A stretch of DNA of 20,166 nucleotides from Oscillospiraceae bacterium (GTDB lineage Bacteria > Bacillota > Clostridia > Oscillospirales > Acutalibacteraceae), in contig CADBPL010000210.1 in assembly GCA_902796535.1 (NCBI GenBank), forward strand, positions 1 through 20,166. The letters run 5' to 3'. A program made the position numbers and the translations under genes. Position 1 is the stretch's first letter, and every line of letters begins with the position of its first letter. The notes under the pieces were generated by a model. That model did no database searches. It was not told the DNA's origin and was given only the letters and a program-made list of their open reading frames with translations. Positions 7,361-15,139 of this stretch are shown in pieces.

Positions 7361-8215
7361 ATGAAACGAATTGACGGAAAAGTGATCTCCGATCACATCA
7401 AGGCGTTGGCCGCAGCCGAAACGGAACAACTCAGGGCACAGGGCGTTACACCCTGCCTTGCCGTGATCATCGTCGGCGACGACCCGGCGTCCAGAACCTA
7501 CGTAAACAATAAAAAGAAAGCCTGTGAGCTGGTCGGCATTCGCTCGCTCGAATTCGCGCTGCCGGGAACCGCCGCGCAGGCGGAGCTGCTGGCGCTGATC
7601 GAAAAGCTGAACGCCGACAGCGCCGTGAACGGCATTCTCTGCCAGCTGCCCTTGCCGAAGGGCATTGATGAAAAAACCGTTCTCACCGCCATTGACCCGC
7701 GCAAAGACGTTGACGCGTTCCACCCGGTGAACGTCGGCCATATCATGATCGGCGACCCCGTTTTGCTGCCCTGCACCCCGGCAGGGATCATGGAAATGCT
7801 CGCCTATGAGGGGATCGACCCGAGCGGCAAAAACTGCGTGGTGATCGGGCGCAGCAACATTGTGGGCAAGCCCATGGCCATGCTGCTCATGGCTGCCGAC
7901 GGAACGGTCACCGTCTGCCATTCCAAAACGCGTGATTTGGCGAGCATCACCTCGCAGGCCGATATTCTTGTTTCATCCGTCGGCAAGCCGCATTTTGTCA
8001 CGCCCGATATGGTCAAGCCGGGTGCGGTCGTGATTGACGTTGGCATGAACCGCGACGAAAACGGCAAGCTCTGCGGCGACGTGGAATATGACGCGGTGGC
8101 TCAAAAGGCCGCTTATCTCACGCCGGTGCCGGGCGGCGTCGGGCTGATGACGGTCGCCATGCTGATGAAAAACACGGTGACGGCGGCAAAAATGCAGATG
8201 ACACAACAGGGATAA
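7361..8215 (+). CDS. folD: Bifunctional methylenetetrahydrofolate dehydrogenase / methenyltetrahydrofolate cyclohydrolase
   Basis: A 284-residue cytosolic enzyme of normal FolD length that interconverts 5,10-methylene-, 5,10-methenyl- and 10-formyl-tetrahydrofolate with NADP(H). The catalytic Tyr47 and Lys51 sit in YVNNKKKAC. The QLPLP loop is present, the second catalytic Asp is D118 in KDVDAFHP, and the Rossmann motif is GRSNIVGKPMAMLL. Two departures from the usual family sequence stand out: KDVDGFHP reads KDVDAFHP (A119) and PVPGGVGPMT reads PVPGGVGLMT (L262). GAGG at 7349-7352 is 8 nt before the ATG. Only 27 nt separate the ftsZ terminator from the start, with no clear promoter there, so some readthrough from ftsZ may be needed. 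The next gene begins 5 nt after the stop. Confidence 0.95.
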   Translation: MKRIDGKVISDHIKALAAAETEQLRAQGVTPCLAVIIVGDDPASRTYVNNKKKACELVGIRSLEFALPGTAAQAELLALIEKLNADSAVNGILCQLPLPKGIDEKTVLTAIDPRKDVDAFHPVNVGHIMIGDPVLLPCTPAGIMEMLAYEGIDPSGKNCVVIGRSNIVGKPMAMLLMAADGTVTVCHSKTRDLASITSQADILVSSVGKPHFVTPDMVKPGAVVIDVGMNRDENGKLCGDVEYDAVAQKAAYLTPVPGGVGLMTVAMLMKNTVTAAKMQMTQQG

Positions 8216-8220
8216 CCGAT

Positions 8221-10278
8221 ATGATTACAAATCTGATCAATAGAAATACGCCCGAACTGCTCGACTGTTTTCTTCTGGAAACGGTCGAAAGCCCGGACGG
8301 GCAGAGCTTCTACCGCTATGAAGCCCGAAACGGCAGGGTTTGCCTGCAGGCCGATGACGCGGTGAGCATGGCGGTCGGGTACTTTTCGTTTTTGCGCGAT
8401 TGGTGCGGCGGGGAATTCACGGCGGATCACAAGCTTTTTTATCAGGCGTTCGCGCTGCCGAAGGAACCGAAGTCTGCCGTTCTGCCCCATAAGGTGCGCA
8501 CCTGTCTGGAGGATACGTTCTTTTCCTGCGGCGCCTGCTGGTGGGATTGGGTACGTTGGGAAAAAGAGATCGACTATATGGCCATGAACGGCGTGAATAT
8601 GCCGCTTTGCGCCGTCGGTTCGGAAGCCGTCTGGATGCGCACGATGATGGAGATCGGCATGAGCGAACCCTACGCGCTCACCGAGATCTCCGGGCCGGCT
8701 TATTGGGGCTGGCAGCTTTCCAACTGCTTTTTCGGCTGTGTGCCGCAGGTGCGAAAAGAAACGGTCGACGCCCGCATTCAGCTGGGCCGCCGCATTTTCG
8801 AGCGGGAAAAAGAGCTGGGCATGAAGCCGATCCTCCACGCTTTTTCCGGCTACGTTTCACGTTTGTTCATCAAGGCCAAGATCCACGCGCGGCTGAACAA
8901 AATCGATTCCTGGTGCAAATTCCCCGAACAGTATCAGGTCTTGACCCGCGATCCGATGTTTATGCGCATTGCCAGCGCCTACCTCAAAAATCAGGCGCTG
9001 CTGCTGGGCGAGTCCGATTATTATCTGGCTGATCCGTTTTACGCTCACGCGCCCGCCAAAAAAAACGACGCATTTCTGGCCGGTTTCGGCACGGCGGTTT
9101 TGCACGCCATGACGGCGCATAACGAAAACGCCGTTTGGGTGCTTCACGCCTCTTCTGCCAAACCGGCGATGCTCAGCGTCATCGACCCCGCCAGACTGCT
9201 TGTGCTGTGCGATGAACCGAAGGAGGCGCCGCAGGGCGTGCCTTATGTGCTGACCACGCGCTATAACGGCTGTGACGTGACCGCGCTGCACGGCTCTATG
9301 GATGCTGTACGCGCGCGTTCCGGGCAATCGGACGACCCGCAGCTTTGCGGCGTCGGCGTAAGCACCGACGGCAGCGGCTGCAACGAAACGTTCAGCCGGT
9401 TTGCCATGGCGTCGCTGAGCGGGCAGGCGGAGGCGCGCCCGTGGCTGAGCCGCTATCTGGCCAACCGCTGGCATACGCAGGCGGAGCTTGGGCAAATCGT
9501 GGACGGTCTGCTGGCCACCTGCTACCGCCCGGAGCAGCCGCGGCGGGAATACGGCAGTGTGATCTGTGCGCGGCCGTCCCTTGCGCCGAATCACACCGCG
9601 GTGGGTGACGCCGGCTGTGACGTCGGCTACGAGAATCAGGCGCTGTTTGACGCGATCAAAGCTATGCTGGCCGTTGAGGCTCAGGGGTATGAGTATGAGC
9701 TGGACGTGTGCGATTTACTGCGGCAGGCGTTGAGCAACAAAGCCGGCGAACTGTGCAAGGCGGCCTTGAGCGGCTTTCGCACGAAAAATGTGGCGCAGTT
9801 TGAAACCGGCACCAATGCTTTTTTGCAGTTGATCGAAGACCTTGATCGGCTGTTGATGACGAAAAAGGAATTTGCCCTGCCTTACCATTTGGAGCAGGCG
9901 CGCAGCTGCGGCGCGACCGATGACGAAAAGCAGAACTTTGAAATCAACCTGCTGGCGCAGATCACGCTTTTCGGGCCGATCCGCGATAACGATTTGTATG
10001 ACTGCTGTTGGAAGGAATGGGGCGGTCTGCTGAAAACGTTTTATCTTAAACGCTGGCGCGCGCTGTTTGAATATCTGGCGGTTTCGTTCAAAAAGCGGCT
10101 GCCGGAGCGCACAAAGGAACAGTCCCTTGGCCGGGACGCTTTCCTCGGCAGCGACTTCAACCGCCGGTTGGCGCAGATGGAACGCAGCTGGGTTTCGGAA
10201 TATGCGCCGGAATATGACAGGGTCGCAAAAGAAGATACGCTTGCTGTAGCCAAAGAACTGCTTGCAAAATATCAATGA
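8221..10278 (+). CDS. GH89 (alpha-N-acetylglucosaminidase)-like protein lacking both catalytic glutamates
   Basis: A 685-residue protein whose signatures align along the whole NAGLU/GH89 family: WWDWVRWEKEIDYMAMNGVN (about 108-127), AVGSEAVW, SGPAYWGW, ELGMKPILHAFSGYV (about 198-212), NENAVWVLHA, and C-terminally LEQARSCGATDDE...QITLFGP and YLKRWRALFEYL. It has an N-terminal alpha/beta domain, a TIM barrel and an all-helical C-terminal domain in the family order. Compared from memory with human NAGLU, catalytic Glu316 of DTFNEM falls on Ala275 (DPFYAH) and Glu446 of APEG falls on Asp383 (STDG). The HNFGGNHG stretch becomes YNGCDVTA, and the His of AFAGHVP becomes Tyr211. No signal peptide or membrane segment is seen, so it should be cytosolic, unlike typical bacterial GH89 glycan hydrolases. 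It is probably co-transcribed with folD (5-nt gap, AGGGA 8 nt before the ATG). I do not assign an enzymatic function. Confidence 0.85.
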   Translation: MITNLINRNTPELLDCFLLETVESPDGQSFYRYEARNGRVCLQADDAVSMAVGYFSFLRDWCGGEFTADHKLFYQAFALPKEPKSAVLPHKVRTCLEDTFFSCGACWWDWVRWEKEIDYMAMNGVNMPLCAVGSEAVWMRTMMEIGMSEPYALTEISGPAYWGWQLSNCFFGCVPQVRKETVDARIQLGRRIFEREKELGMKPILHAFSGYVSRLFIKAKIHARLNKIDSWCKFPEQYQVLTRDPMFMRIASAYLKNQALLLGESDYYLADPFYAHAPAKKNDAFLAGFGTAVLHAMTAHNENAVWVLHASSAKPAMLSVIDPARLLVLCDEPKEAPQGVPYVLTTRYNGCDVTALHGSMDAVRARSGQSDDPQLCGVGVSTDGSGCNETFSRFAMASLSGQAEARPWLSRYLANRWHTQAELGQIVDGLLATCYRPEQPRREYGSVICARPSLAPNHTAVGDAGCDVGYENQALFDAIKAMLAVEAQGYEYELDVCDLLRQALSNKAGELCKAALSGFRTKNVAQFETGTNAFLQLIEDLDRLLMTKKEFALPYHLEQARSCGATDDEKQNFEINLLAQITLFGPIRDNDLYDCCWKEWGGLLKTFYLKRWRALFEYLAVSFKKRLPERTKEQSLGRDAFLGSDFNRRLAQMERSWVSEYAPEYDRVAKEDTLAVAKELLAKYQ

Positions 10279-10291
10279 TCAGCAAAAGCTT

Positions 10292-10326
10292 ACCGCCGCT
10301 GTGGGGATCAGCCTCACAGCGGCGGT
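10292..10326. terminator. Bidirectional terminator between the GH89-like gene and yfhO
   Basis: A perfect 12-bp GC-rich stem (10292-10303 with 10315-10326), extendable inward by three pairs. It lies between two convergent genes. The plus strand continues with CATTTGTTTT, and the minus strand continues with AAGCTTTT, so it can serve both although neither T-run is perfect. Confidence 0.8.
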
Positions 10327-10339
10327 CATTTGTTTTGCC

Positions 10340-13261
10340 TTATTCTGATTCTTTGTCAGAGCCTTCGGGGGATTCTGCGGGCGCTTCGGTTTGCTGAGGC
10401 GCCGTTTCTTCCTGCGTTGGCAGCTGCCCGGGTTCTGCCGTTTCCGGTTCGGGCTGCGGGGGAAGATACGTTTCATAAATATGGTTGGTCTTGTCGGAAT
10501 AGCCGTTGCAGCTTTCGATAACCACCTTTTTCTTCTTTAACACGACCAGCCACAGCAGCAGCACAGCAACCGCTGCCGCCGAAATACCGCAGCCGATATA
10601 CAGCCCGCGCGGCACGTATTTCATTTCAATCTGATGATCGCCCTGCGTCAGGGAAAAGCCGAGGAGGCCGTTGCCGATTTCGCATTCTCTCAGGGTATCC
10701 AGGCTGACCTTTTTGCCGTCCACGCTGACATGCCACCCTTCGTCATAGGGGATGGAGGTGTAGAACAGGCAGTCTTCCGACGCATGAACCGAGCCGGTGA
10801 TTTTGGTGTCGGTGAAGGTGTTTACGTTTAATTCACCGGCCTTGAGCTTGTTGTAGCCGAGCTCAAACCGATCCATATCAATGGAATAGAGCCAGAGCTT
10901 GATCGTGCCGGAGGTCGGGGCGTCGTCTTCAAAGGGCAAAACAATGCTTACGGGCGTGCCTTCTTCGATATAGCCGATGCTGACCAGATGCTCGGAATCA
11001 AAGTCGTGCGTGTAGCACATGTCATTATATTCCACGTCGACGTTCTGCAGATCGCCGCATTCGATATAAAGATAGTAGTTTTTGCTTTCTTCCGCGTTGA
11101 AAACGGCGGTCAGCGAAGCGCCGGCGGCGGAGGAAGTGCAAATGTAGTCGATCTCGCCCGATTCGGCGTTATAATCGGGATCGTCCACACCGCCGCAAAT
11201 GAAATTGTCAATGCTGTGCTGGGTGAACACTTCGTCAACGCCGGTCGCGCGTTCAAAATAATCGCTCTGAACGCCGAACGGGTTCGGGAAATCATAGCTC
11301 CAGTTCAGCACGTCGTTATTTACGCAGTAGCCGATATTCAGCCAGTAGTTGTTCTGATAGGCTTTGAATTTGCCGCTGTTGCCGCCTTCATTCAGGCTTT
11401 CGCCGACGAAGGTGAACAGCTGCTCATCCTGAACGGGCGTGTCCGTGGTGTTGTCCACGATATATTTCAGCGAGGTCATCATGTTGAACACGGGCGTCTG
11501 ATAGCCGTTGTTGGTGTAGCTGTTGATCACGTTGCCGTCAACGCCCAGATAGTGAACCAGGTTGGAGGTGGTCTCATAGGCCATGGAGGAGAAAACGGAA
11601 ATGCCGTTGTAATCGAACCAGGAGGGATCCATGCGCGCGCGCAGCTCGGTGAGCTCCATGCGGTAGTGCTTGTCGGCTTCGCGCTGATCCAGCAGATCCT
11701 TGACCTGACGGAACTCGTCATAATCGCCGGCAAAGTAGGTCTTGGCCTGCTGCATGACGTAATGCGAGGTGTTGCCGATGGCCATTTCGGAGATCACGCC
11801 GCACAGCAGGAGCAGCGTCATGGCGCCGGCCTGATATTTTCCGCCTCTCATCAAAACAAGCAGGAAGGTGTAGAACGCCACGAATGCGATCGTGATAATG
11901 ACCGTGTCTTCCGTCACGTTTTTTGACTGGGTCTTTTGAATGACCGCAATGAAGGCCATCATGGCAATGCCAACGGTCAGCAGCGTGCGCGGGCTGTAAT
12001 CCTTGATATGGATCAGGGCCTTATAGGCCATGACCAGCAGAATGAAGCAGTAGACGAACGAAAAACGGTAGGGCAGGTCGTTGGGAAAATGAAAACCGTG
12101 CCAGATATAGTTGAGCGTGTTGGTGTTGAAGCTGATGAACAAAAGGCCGAGCATACCGACAAAACCGGTTTTTTCCCAAACGGTGTAATGCTTGGAATAG
12201 AGGTAAAGGGGCACGAGCATGACGGTCAGCGCGCCGCAGAAAATGTTGGGCAGAACGTCTTCCCCGCTGCTGCGGATGGTCGGCTCCAATGAGGTGAGGT
12301 GGTTGGCGAGAAAATCAAGAATGCTGAAATAGGTTTTGACCTCGCTCGGAAACGAGCCGGAGGTCGCCGAGCTGCCCCTCAGAATGAAAAAGGTCGGCAC
12401 GAGCAGAACCGCCGCCAGCGCCGCCGCACCGATGGAGGCGAGCGCAAAACGGAACCCGGTGACGAGCAGACGGGAGTTTTTGATGCAGTAGAACAGGGAG
12501 GGAGCGTTGGGGTCAAGCTTGCGCCTGACCTTCAGCTCGTTCCCTTCTTCATCCACAAAATGCTTTCTGGTGAAAACCGTGGTGAGGCTGTAATGGGAAA
12601 AATAGCTGATAAGGAAATAGATCACCGAGAACAGGCAGATAATGTAGGCCATATAGTAGTTGCTGAGCATGACAAAGGCAAGCGAGAAGAGATAGGTGCG
12701 CCACTTGCCGTGGTAGATCAGACACTCCAGACCGTACATGACCAGCGGAAACACGGTGAACGCATCGGTCCACATGATGTTCCAGTAATAGGCGATGAAA
12801 TAGCCGCAGAACGCGTAGAGCACGCCGAAGGCGGTGATGGAAAAATCGTTTTTGCCGCTTGTTTTGCGCAGGTAGTAAGAGAAGAAAGCGGCGGAAAACG
12901 CAGCCTTGACCAGAATCATGAGCGAAATGGCTTCCGGCATGTTCTTGTGGCCGAGCAGGAGCATAAAGATCGCCGTCGGGCTGGCCAGATAATTGCTGAA
13001 ATTGCCTAAGAACGAGGAACCCAGCCCGGTGTTCCAGGAATAGAGCAGGCTCTTGCCCTGCGTGATGCGGTCATATAATTCGGCAAAGAGCGGCCCGTAC
13101 TGGTGATACATATCCATGCGCAGCACGGTCATATCACCAAAGGGGATGATGTCAAAGCAATAGTAGACGATGATCATGATGAAAGCGGCCACACCGAATG
13201 CCAGAACGGAATACTTGTTCCGCGAAAGGGCAGCCGTCAAGCGATTGTTCCTTTTTTCCAT
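10340..13261 (-). CDS. yfhO: YfhO family polytopic membrane protein (GT-C-like)
   Basis: A 973-residue protein with about a dozen N-terminal membrane segments, a large extracytoplasmic region (about residues 500-880), one last membrane segment and a cytosolic tail. The first outer loop has RMDMYHQYGPLFAELY and the next conserved stretch is WNTGLGSSFLGN, both typical of YfhO. In B. subtilis and S. aureus, YfhO is needed to put GlcNAc on lipoteichoic acid, acting with the lipid-linked sugar synthase CsbB; family role only, no csbB is in view. The tail (about 909-973) is KKKK followed by a Pro/Glu/Thr-rich acidic stretch. ATG 13261 lacks a clear ribosome binding site; TTG at 13240 with AAGGAA 9 nt upstream is an alternative start seven residues in. 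It is convergent with the GH89-like gene and divergent from spoIIIA. Confidence 0.88.
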   Translation of the reverse strand: MEKRNNRLTAALSRNKYSVLAFGVAAFIMIIVYYCFDIIPFGDMTVLRMDMYHQYGPLFAELYDRITQGKSLLYSWNTGLGSSFLGNFSNYLASPTAIFMLLLGHKNMPEAISLMILVKAAFSAAFFSYYLRKTSGKNDFSITAFGVLYAFCGYFIAYYWNIMWTDAFTVFPLVMYGLECLIYHGKWRTYLFSLAFVMLSNYYMAYIICLFSVIYFLISYFSHYSLTTVFTRKHFVDEEGNELKVRRKLDPNAPSLFYCIKNSRLLVTGFRFALASIGAAALAAVLLVPTFFILRGSSATSGSFPSEVKTYFSILDFLANHLTSLEPTIRSSGEDVLPNIFCGALTVMLVPLYLYSKHYTVWEKTGFVGMLGLLFISFNTNTLNYIWHGFHFPNDLPYRFSFVYCFILLVMAYKALIHIKDYSPRTLLTVGIAMMAFIAVIQKTQSKNVTEDTVIITIAFVAFYTFLLVLMRGGKYQAGAMTLLLLCGVISEMAIGNTSHYVMQQAKTYFAGDYDEFRQVKDLLDQREADKHYRMELTELRARMDPSWFDYNGISVFSSMAYETTSNLVHYLGVDGNVINSYTNNGYQTPVFNMMTSLKYIVDNTTDTPVQDEQLFTFVGESLNEGGNSGKFKAYQNNYWLNIGYCVNNDVLNWSYDFPNPFGVQSDYFERATGVDEVFTQHSIDNFICGGVDDPDYNAESGEIDYICTSSAAGASLTAVFNAEESKNYYLYIECGDLQNVDVEYNDMCYTHDFDSEHLVSIGYIEEGTPVSIVLPFEDDAPTSGTIKLWLYSIDMDRFELGYNKLKAGELNVNTFTDTKITGSVHASEDCLFYTSIPYDEGWHVSVDGKKVSLDTLRECEIGNGLLGFSLTQGDHQIEMKYVPRGLYIGCGISAAAVAVLLLWLVVLKKKKVVIESCNGYSDKTNHIYETYLPPQPEPETAEPGQLPTQEETAPQQTEAPAESPEGSDKESE

Positions 13262-13285
13262 AGTAATCGCCAGCGATTTTCAGTT

Positions 13286-13319
13286 GGCATAAAGCGGGAT
13301 AAATGTTCGCTTTTATGCC
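13286..13319 (-). promoter_or_regulatory. Hairpin in the yfhO leader
   Basis: An 11-bp inverted repeat (13286-13296 with 13308-13319, one bulged base) in the yfhO 5' leader, 24 nt before the ATG. No T-run follows on either strand, so it is not a terminator. It separates a strong but unused Shine-Dalgarno-like AGGAAAGGAG (13339-13330) from the yfhO start. Confidence 0.6.
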
Positions 13320-13378
13320 CGAATCGCATCTCCTTTCCTGTTTTTCACGCGGTCCATCCTTTTAAAATAACATTATTT

Positions 13379-13407
13379 ATATTACCACATTATGATGCTG
13401 TTTTCAA
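13379..13407 (-). promoter_or_regulatory. Sigma-A promoter of yfhO (extended -10)
   Basis: Read on the minus strand, TTGAAA (13407-13402), a 17-nt spacer and TAATAT (13384-13379), with TGG directly before the -10. The transcript would start near 13372, giving a leader of about 110 nt. Confidence 0.7.
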
Positions 13408-13424
13408 TTCCTTTTTACATTTTT

Positions 13425-13454
13425 GTCATAGACCCGGACAAGGCGGCATATGGA
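13425..13454 (+). promoter_or_regulatory. Candidate sigma-E promoter of the spoIIIA operon
   Basis: GTCATAGA (13425-13432), a 14-nt spacer and CATATGGA (13447-13454) resemble the sigma-E pattern (about GTCATATT, 13-15 nt, CATACAAT). Transcription would start near 13461, about 28 nt before the spoIIIAA GTG. SpoIIIA operons are known to be mother-cell sigma-E targets in sporulating Firmicutes, so the position fits. The -10 matches only in part. Confidence 0.55.
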
Positions 13455-13488
13455 TGGAGTAGCGAAAAGAAAGGATGGCTGAAAAAAA

Positions 13489-14532
13489 GTGGAAAACAAC
13501 AAACCGTTTGAGCAGGCGTCCGGCTGCACGGGCAGCCGCGTGCGCGCGGTGCTGCAGCGCCTGCCGCCGCACGTGAAGGCGGCCGCGCAGGAGATCCGCC
13601 TGCGCTGCGATCGGCCGCTGGCGGTTCGGCTGCCGCAGCGGGATATTACCTTTTTGCCCAACGGGCAGATGAATCTTTTGAACACCGGGCCTCTGTTTTG
13701 CGTGACGAGGGAGGACGTGGAAGAATGCTTTCGGATGGTGTGCGGTTTTTCCGTTCATACCCATCAGCAGCAGCTTTGCGGCGGCTTTGTCACCGTGAAG
13801 GGCGGGCACCGGGTCGGCGTGGCGGGCACGGCCGTTTGCGCAAACGGCATGATTACCGCCGTGCGGGAGCTGTCATCGCTGAATATCCGCATTGCGCGGG
13901 AACACAGGGGCAGCGCCGAAGAATTGTTCAACGCCGTTCGGGGCGGGCAATACCGCAGCTTTCTGCTGGCGGGGCCGCCCTGCACGGGCAAGACCACGCT
14001 GCTGCGCGATCTGGCGCGGCTGTTGGGGTCGGTCGACGGCAGGAGCACGGTCGTTCTGGATGAGCGCGGCGAATTGGCCGCCTGCGTCAACGGCGCGCCG
14101 CAGCACGACGTCGGCATTTTTTGCGATGTGCTGACCGGCTACCCGAAGGCGCAGGCCGTCACGCTCGCGCTGCGCAGTCTGGCGCCCGATTTTATTGTGA
14201 CGGACGAGGTGAGCAGCGCGGAAGAAGCAGAGGCGATCGAAAGCGGGTTCCACAGCGGCGTTTCGTTCTTTTTGAGCGTGCACGCCGCCACGCCGGCGGA
14301 GTTAAAGCAAAAGAAACCGGCGGCACGGCTGCTGGGCAGCGGGATGTTCGGCGGCGTGGCATTTTTGAAGGACCGGCGGGAACCCGGCCGCATTCAATGG
14401 ATCCGATCGGCAGGTGATGTGCTTGGTGCGGATGCTTGGGGCGGCGATGCTCTCAGCGGCGGTGGTGCTGGCCGGCGTTCTGGCGGCGCGGCGGCAGAAG
14501 ATGCGCCTGAGGCAGCTCTCGCAATGTGTTGA
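13489..14532 (+). CDS. spoIIIAA: Stage III sporulation protein AA, secretion-type ATPase
   Basis: A 347-residue cytosolic ATPase of the type II/IV secretion ATPase superfamily that powers the SpoIIIA-SpoIIQ channel from the mother cell. Walker A is GPPCTGKT (162-169) and the Walker B-like segment is FIVTDEV. Other conserved stretches are EIRLRCDRPLAV, GGFVTVKGGHRVGVAGT, LSSLNIRIAREHRG and VNGAPQHDVGI. Start is GTG 13489 with AAGGATGG 10 nt upstream. The end is odd: family members are about 305-310 residues, but here the frame passes the spoIIIAB start and ends 116 nt inside it. The extra tail (from about residue 310) is Gly/Ala-rich and looks like out-of-frame reading of spoIIIAB. A TGA at 14415-14417 overlaps the spoIIIAB ATG in a different frame; one extra base just before it would give a 309-residue protein. 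Confidence 0.93.
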   Translation: MENNKPFEQASGCTGSRVRAVLQRLPPHVKAAAQEIRLRCDRPLAVRLPQRDITFLPNGQMNLLNTGPLFCVTREDVEECFRMVCGFSVHTHQQQLCGGFVTVKGGHRVGVAGTAVCANGMITAVRELSSLNIRIAREHRGSAEELFNAVRGGQYRSFLLAGPPCTGKTTLLRDLARLLGSVDGRSTVVLDERGELAACVNGAPQHDVGIFCDVLTGYPKAQAVTLALRSLAPDFIVTDEVSSAEEAEAIESGFHSGVSFFLSVHAATPAELKQKKPAARLLGSGMFGGVAFLKDRREPGRIQWIRSAGDVLGADAWGGDALSGGGAGRRSGGAAAEDAPEAALAMC

Positions 14533-14926
14533 ACTGATCCGGTTCATCGCCGTGGAGATCCGTTACGGCTGCGCTCCCGTGAGCGATATGCTGTTCGGCG
14601 CCGCGCATAACGAGGCGTTCGGCGCGCTGGAATTTTTGCCAAAGGTTGAAACGGATGCGGCGTGTGATTTTGCGGCGGCATGGCGGCAGGCGGTCGAAGC
14701 CGCCGCGTCTCTCGCCTTGAAGCGGGAGGAAAAGGCGATCCTGCTCCGCTTTGGCGAGAGCCTGGGCACTACGGATTCGCAGACGCAGCTGCTGTTGTGT
14801 GAGCGCTTTGCCGCGCAGATGAAAAAACAGCTCGATGAAGCCGACGCCCGCCGGGCGGAATCCCTGCGGCTTACGCTCGGCGGCGCGATCGTTTCGGCGC
14901 TGATCCTCTTCGCGCTAATCCTCTGA
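14417..14926 (+). CDS. spoIIIAB: Stage III sporulation protein AB
   Basis: A 169-residue protein with an N-terminal membrane segment (about 5-22), a cytosolic helical region and a C-terminal hydrophobic segment. It resembles the type II secretion GspF-like SpoIIIAB family: the stretch LRQLSQCVELIRFIAVEIRY is characteristic, as is the late LGGAIVSALILFALIL. It is a mother-cell membrane part of the SpoIIIA complex. I start at ATG 14417; GTG 14414 just before it is an alternative. The start lies inside the extended spoIIIAA frame. Confidence 0.9.
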   Translation: MCLVRMLGAAMLSAAVVLAGVLAARRQKMRLRQLSQCVELIRFIAVEIRYGCAPVSDMLFGAAHNEAFGALEFLPKVETDAACDFAAAWRQAVEAAASLALKREEKAILLRFGESLGTTDSQTQLLLCERFAAQMKKQLDEADARRAESLRLTLGGAIVSALILFALIL

Positions 14927-14942
14927 ACGAACGGAGAAAACT

Positions 14943-15137
14943 ATGGATGTTGCGTTGATTCTGAAAATCGGTCTGATCGGCATTTTGGTCGCCGTACTGC
15001 ATCAGATCCTGTCAAAGTCGGGGCGGGATGAATACGCGATGCTGACTGCGCTGACGGGCGTGGTGGTCGTTTTGCTCATGCTGCTGCCGGAAGCGGCCGA
15101 TCTGCTCTTACTCATCAAAAGGATACTGGATTTTTAA
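14943..15137 (+). CDS. spoIIIAC: Stage III sporulation protein AC
   Basis: A 64-residue, almost wholly hydrophobic protein with two membrane segments separated by a short polar loop (LSKSGRDEY). Length, the HQILSKSGRDEYAML motif and place in the operon match SpoIIIAC, a small membrane part of the mother-cell channel. CGGAGAA 4-10 nt upstream is the ribosome binding site. The next gene begins 2 nt after the stop. Confidence 0.93.
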   Translation: MDVALILKIGLIGILVAVLHQILSKSGRDEYAMLTALTGVVVVLLMLLPEAADLLLLIKRILDF

Positions 15138-15139
15138 GT

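Noticed and set aside
10988..13009. Long plus-strand open frames (312, 118 and 236 codons) opposite yfhO
   Set aside because: Their boundaries follow the yfhO codon pattern and the products are Val/Gly/His- or Glu/Arg-rich without recognisable motifs.
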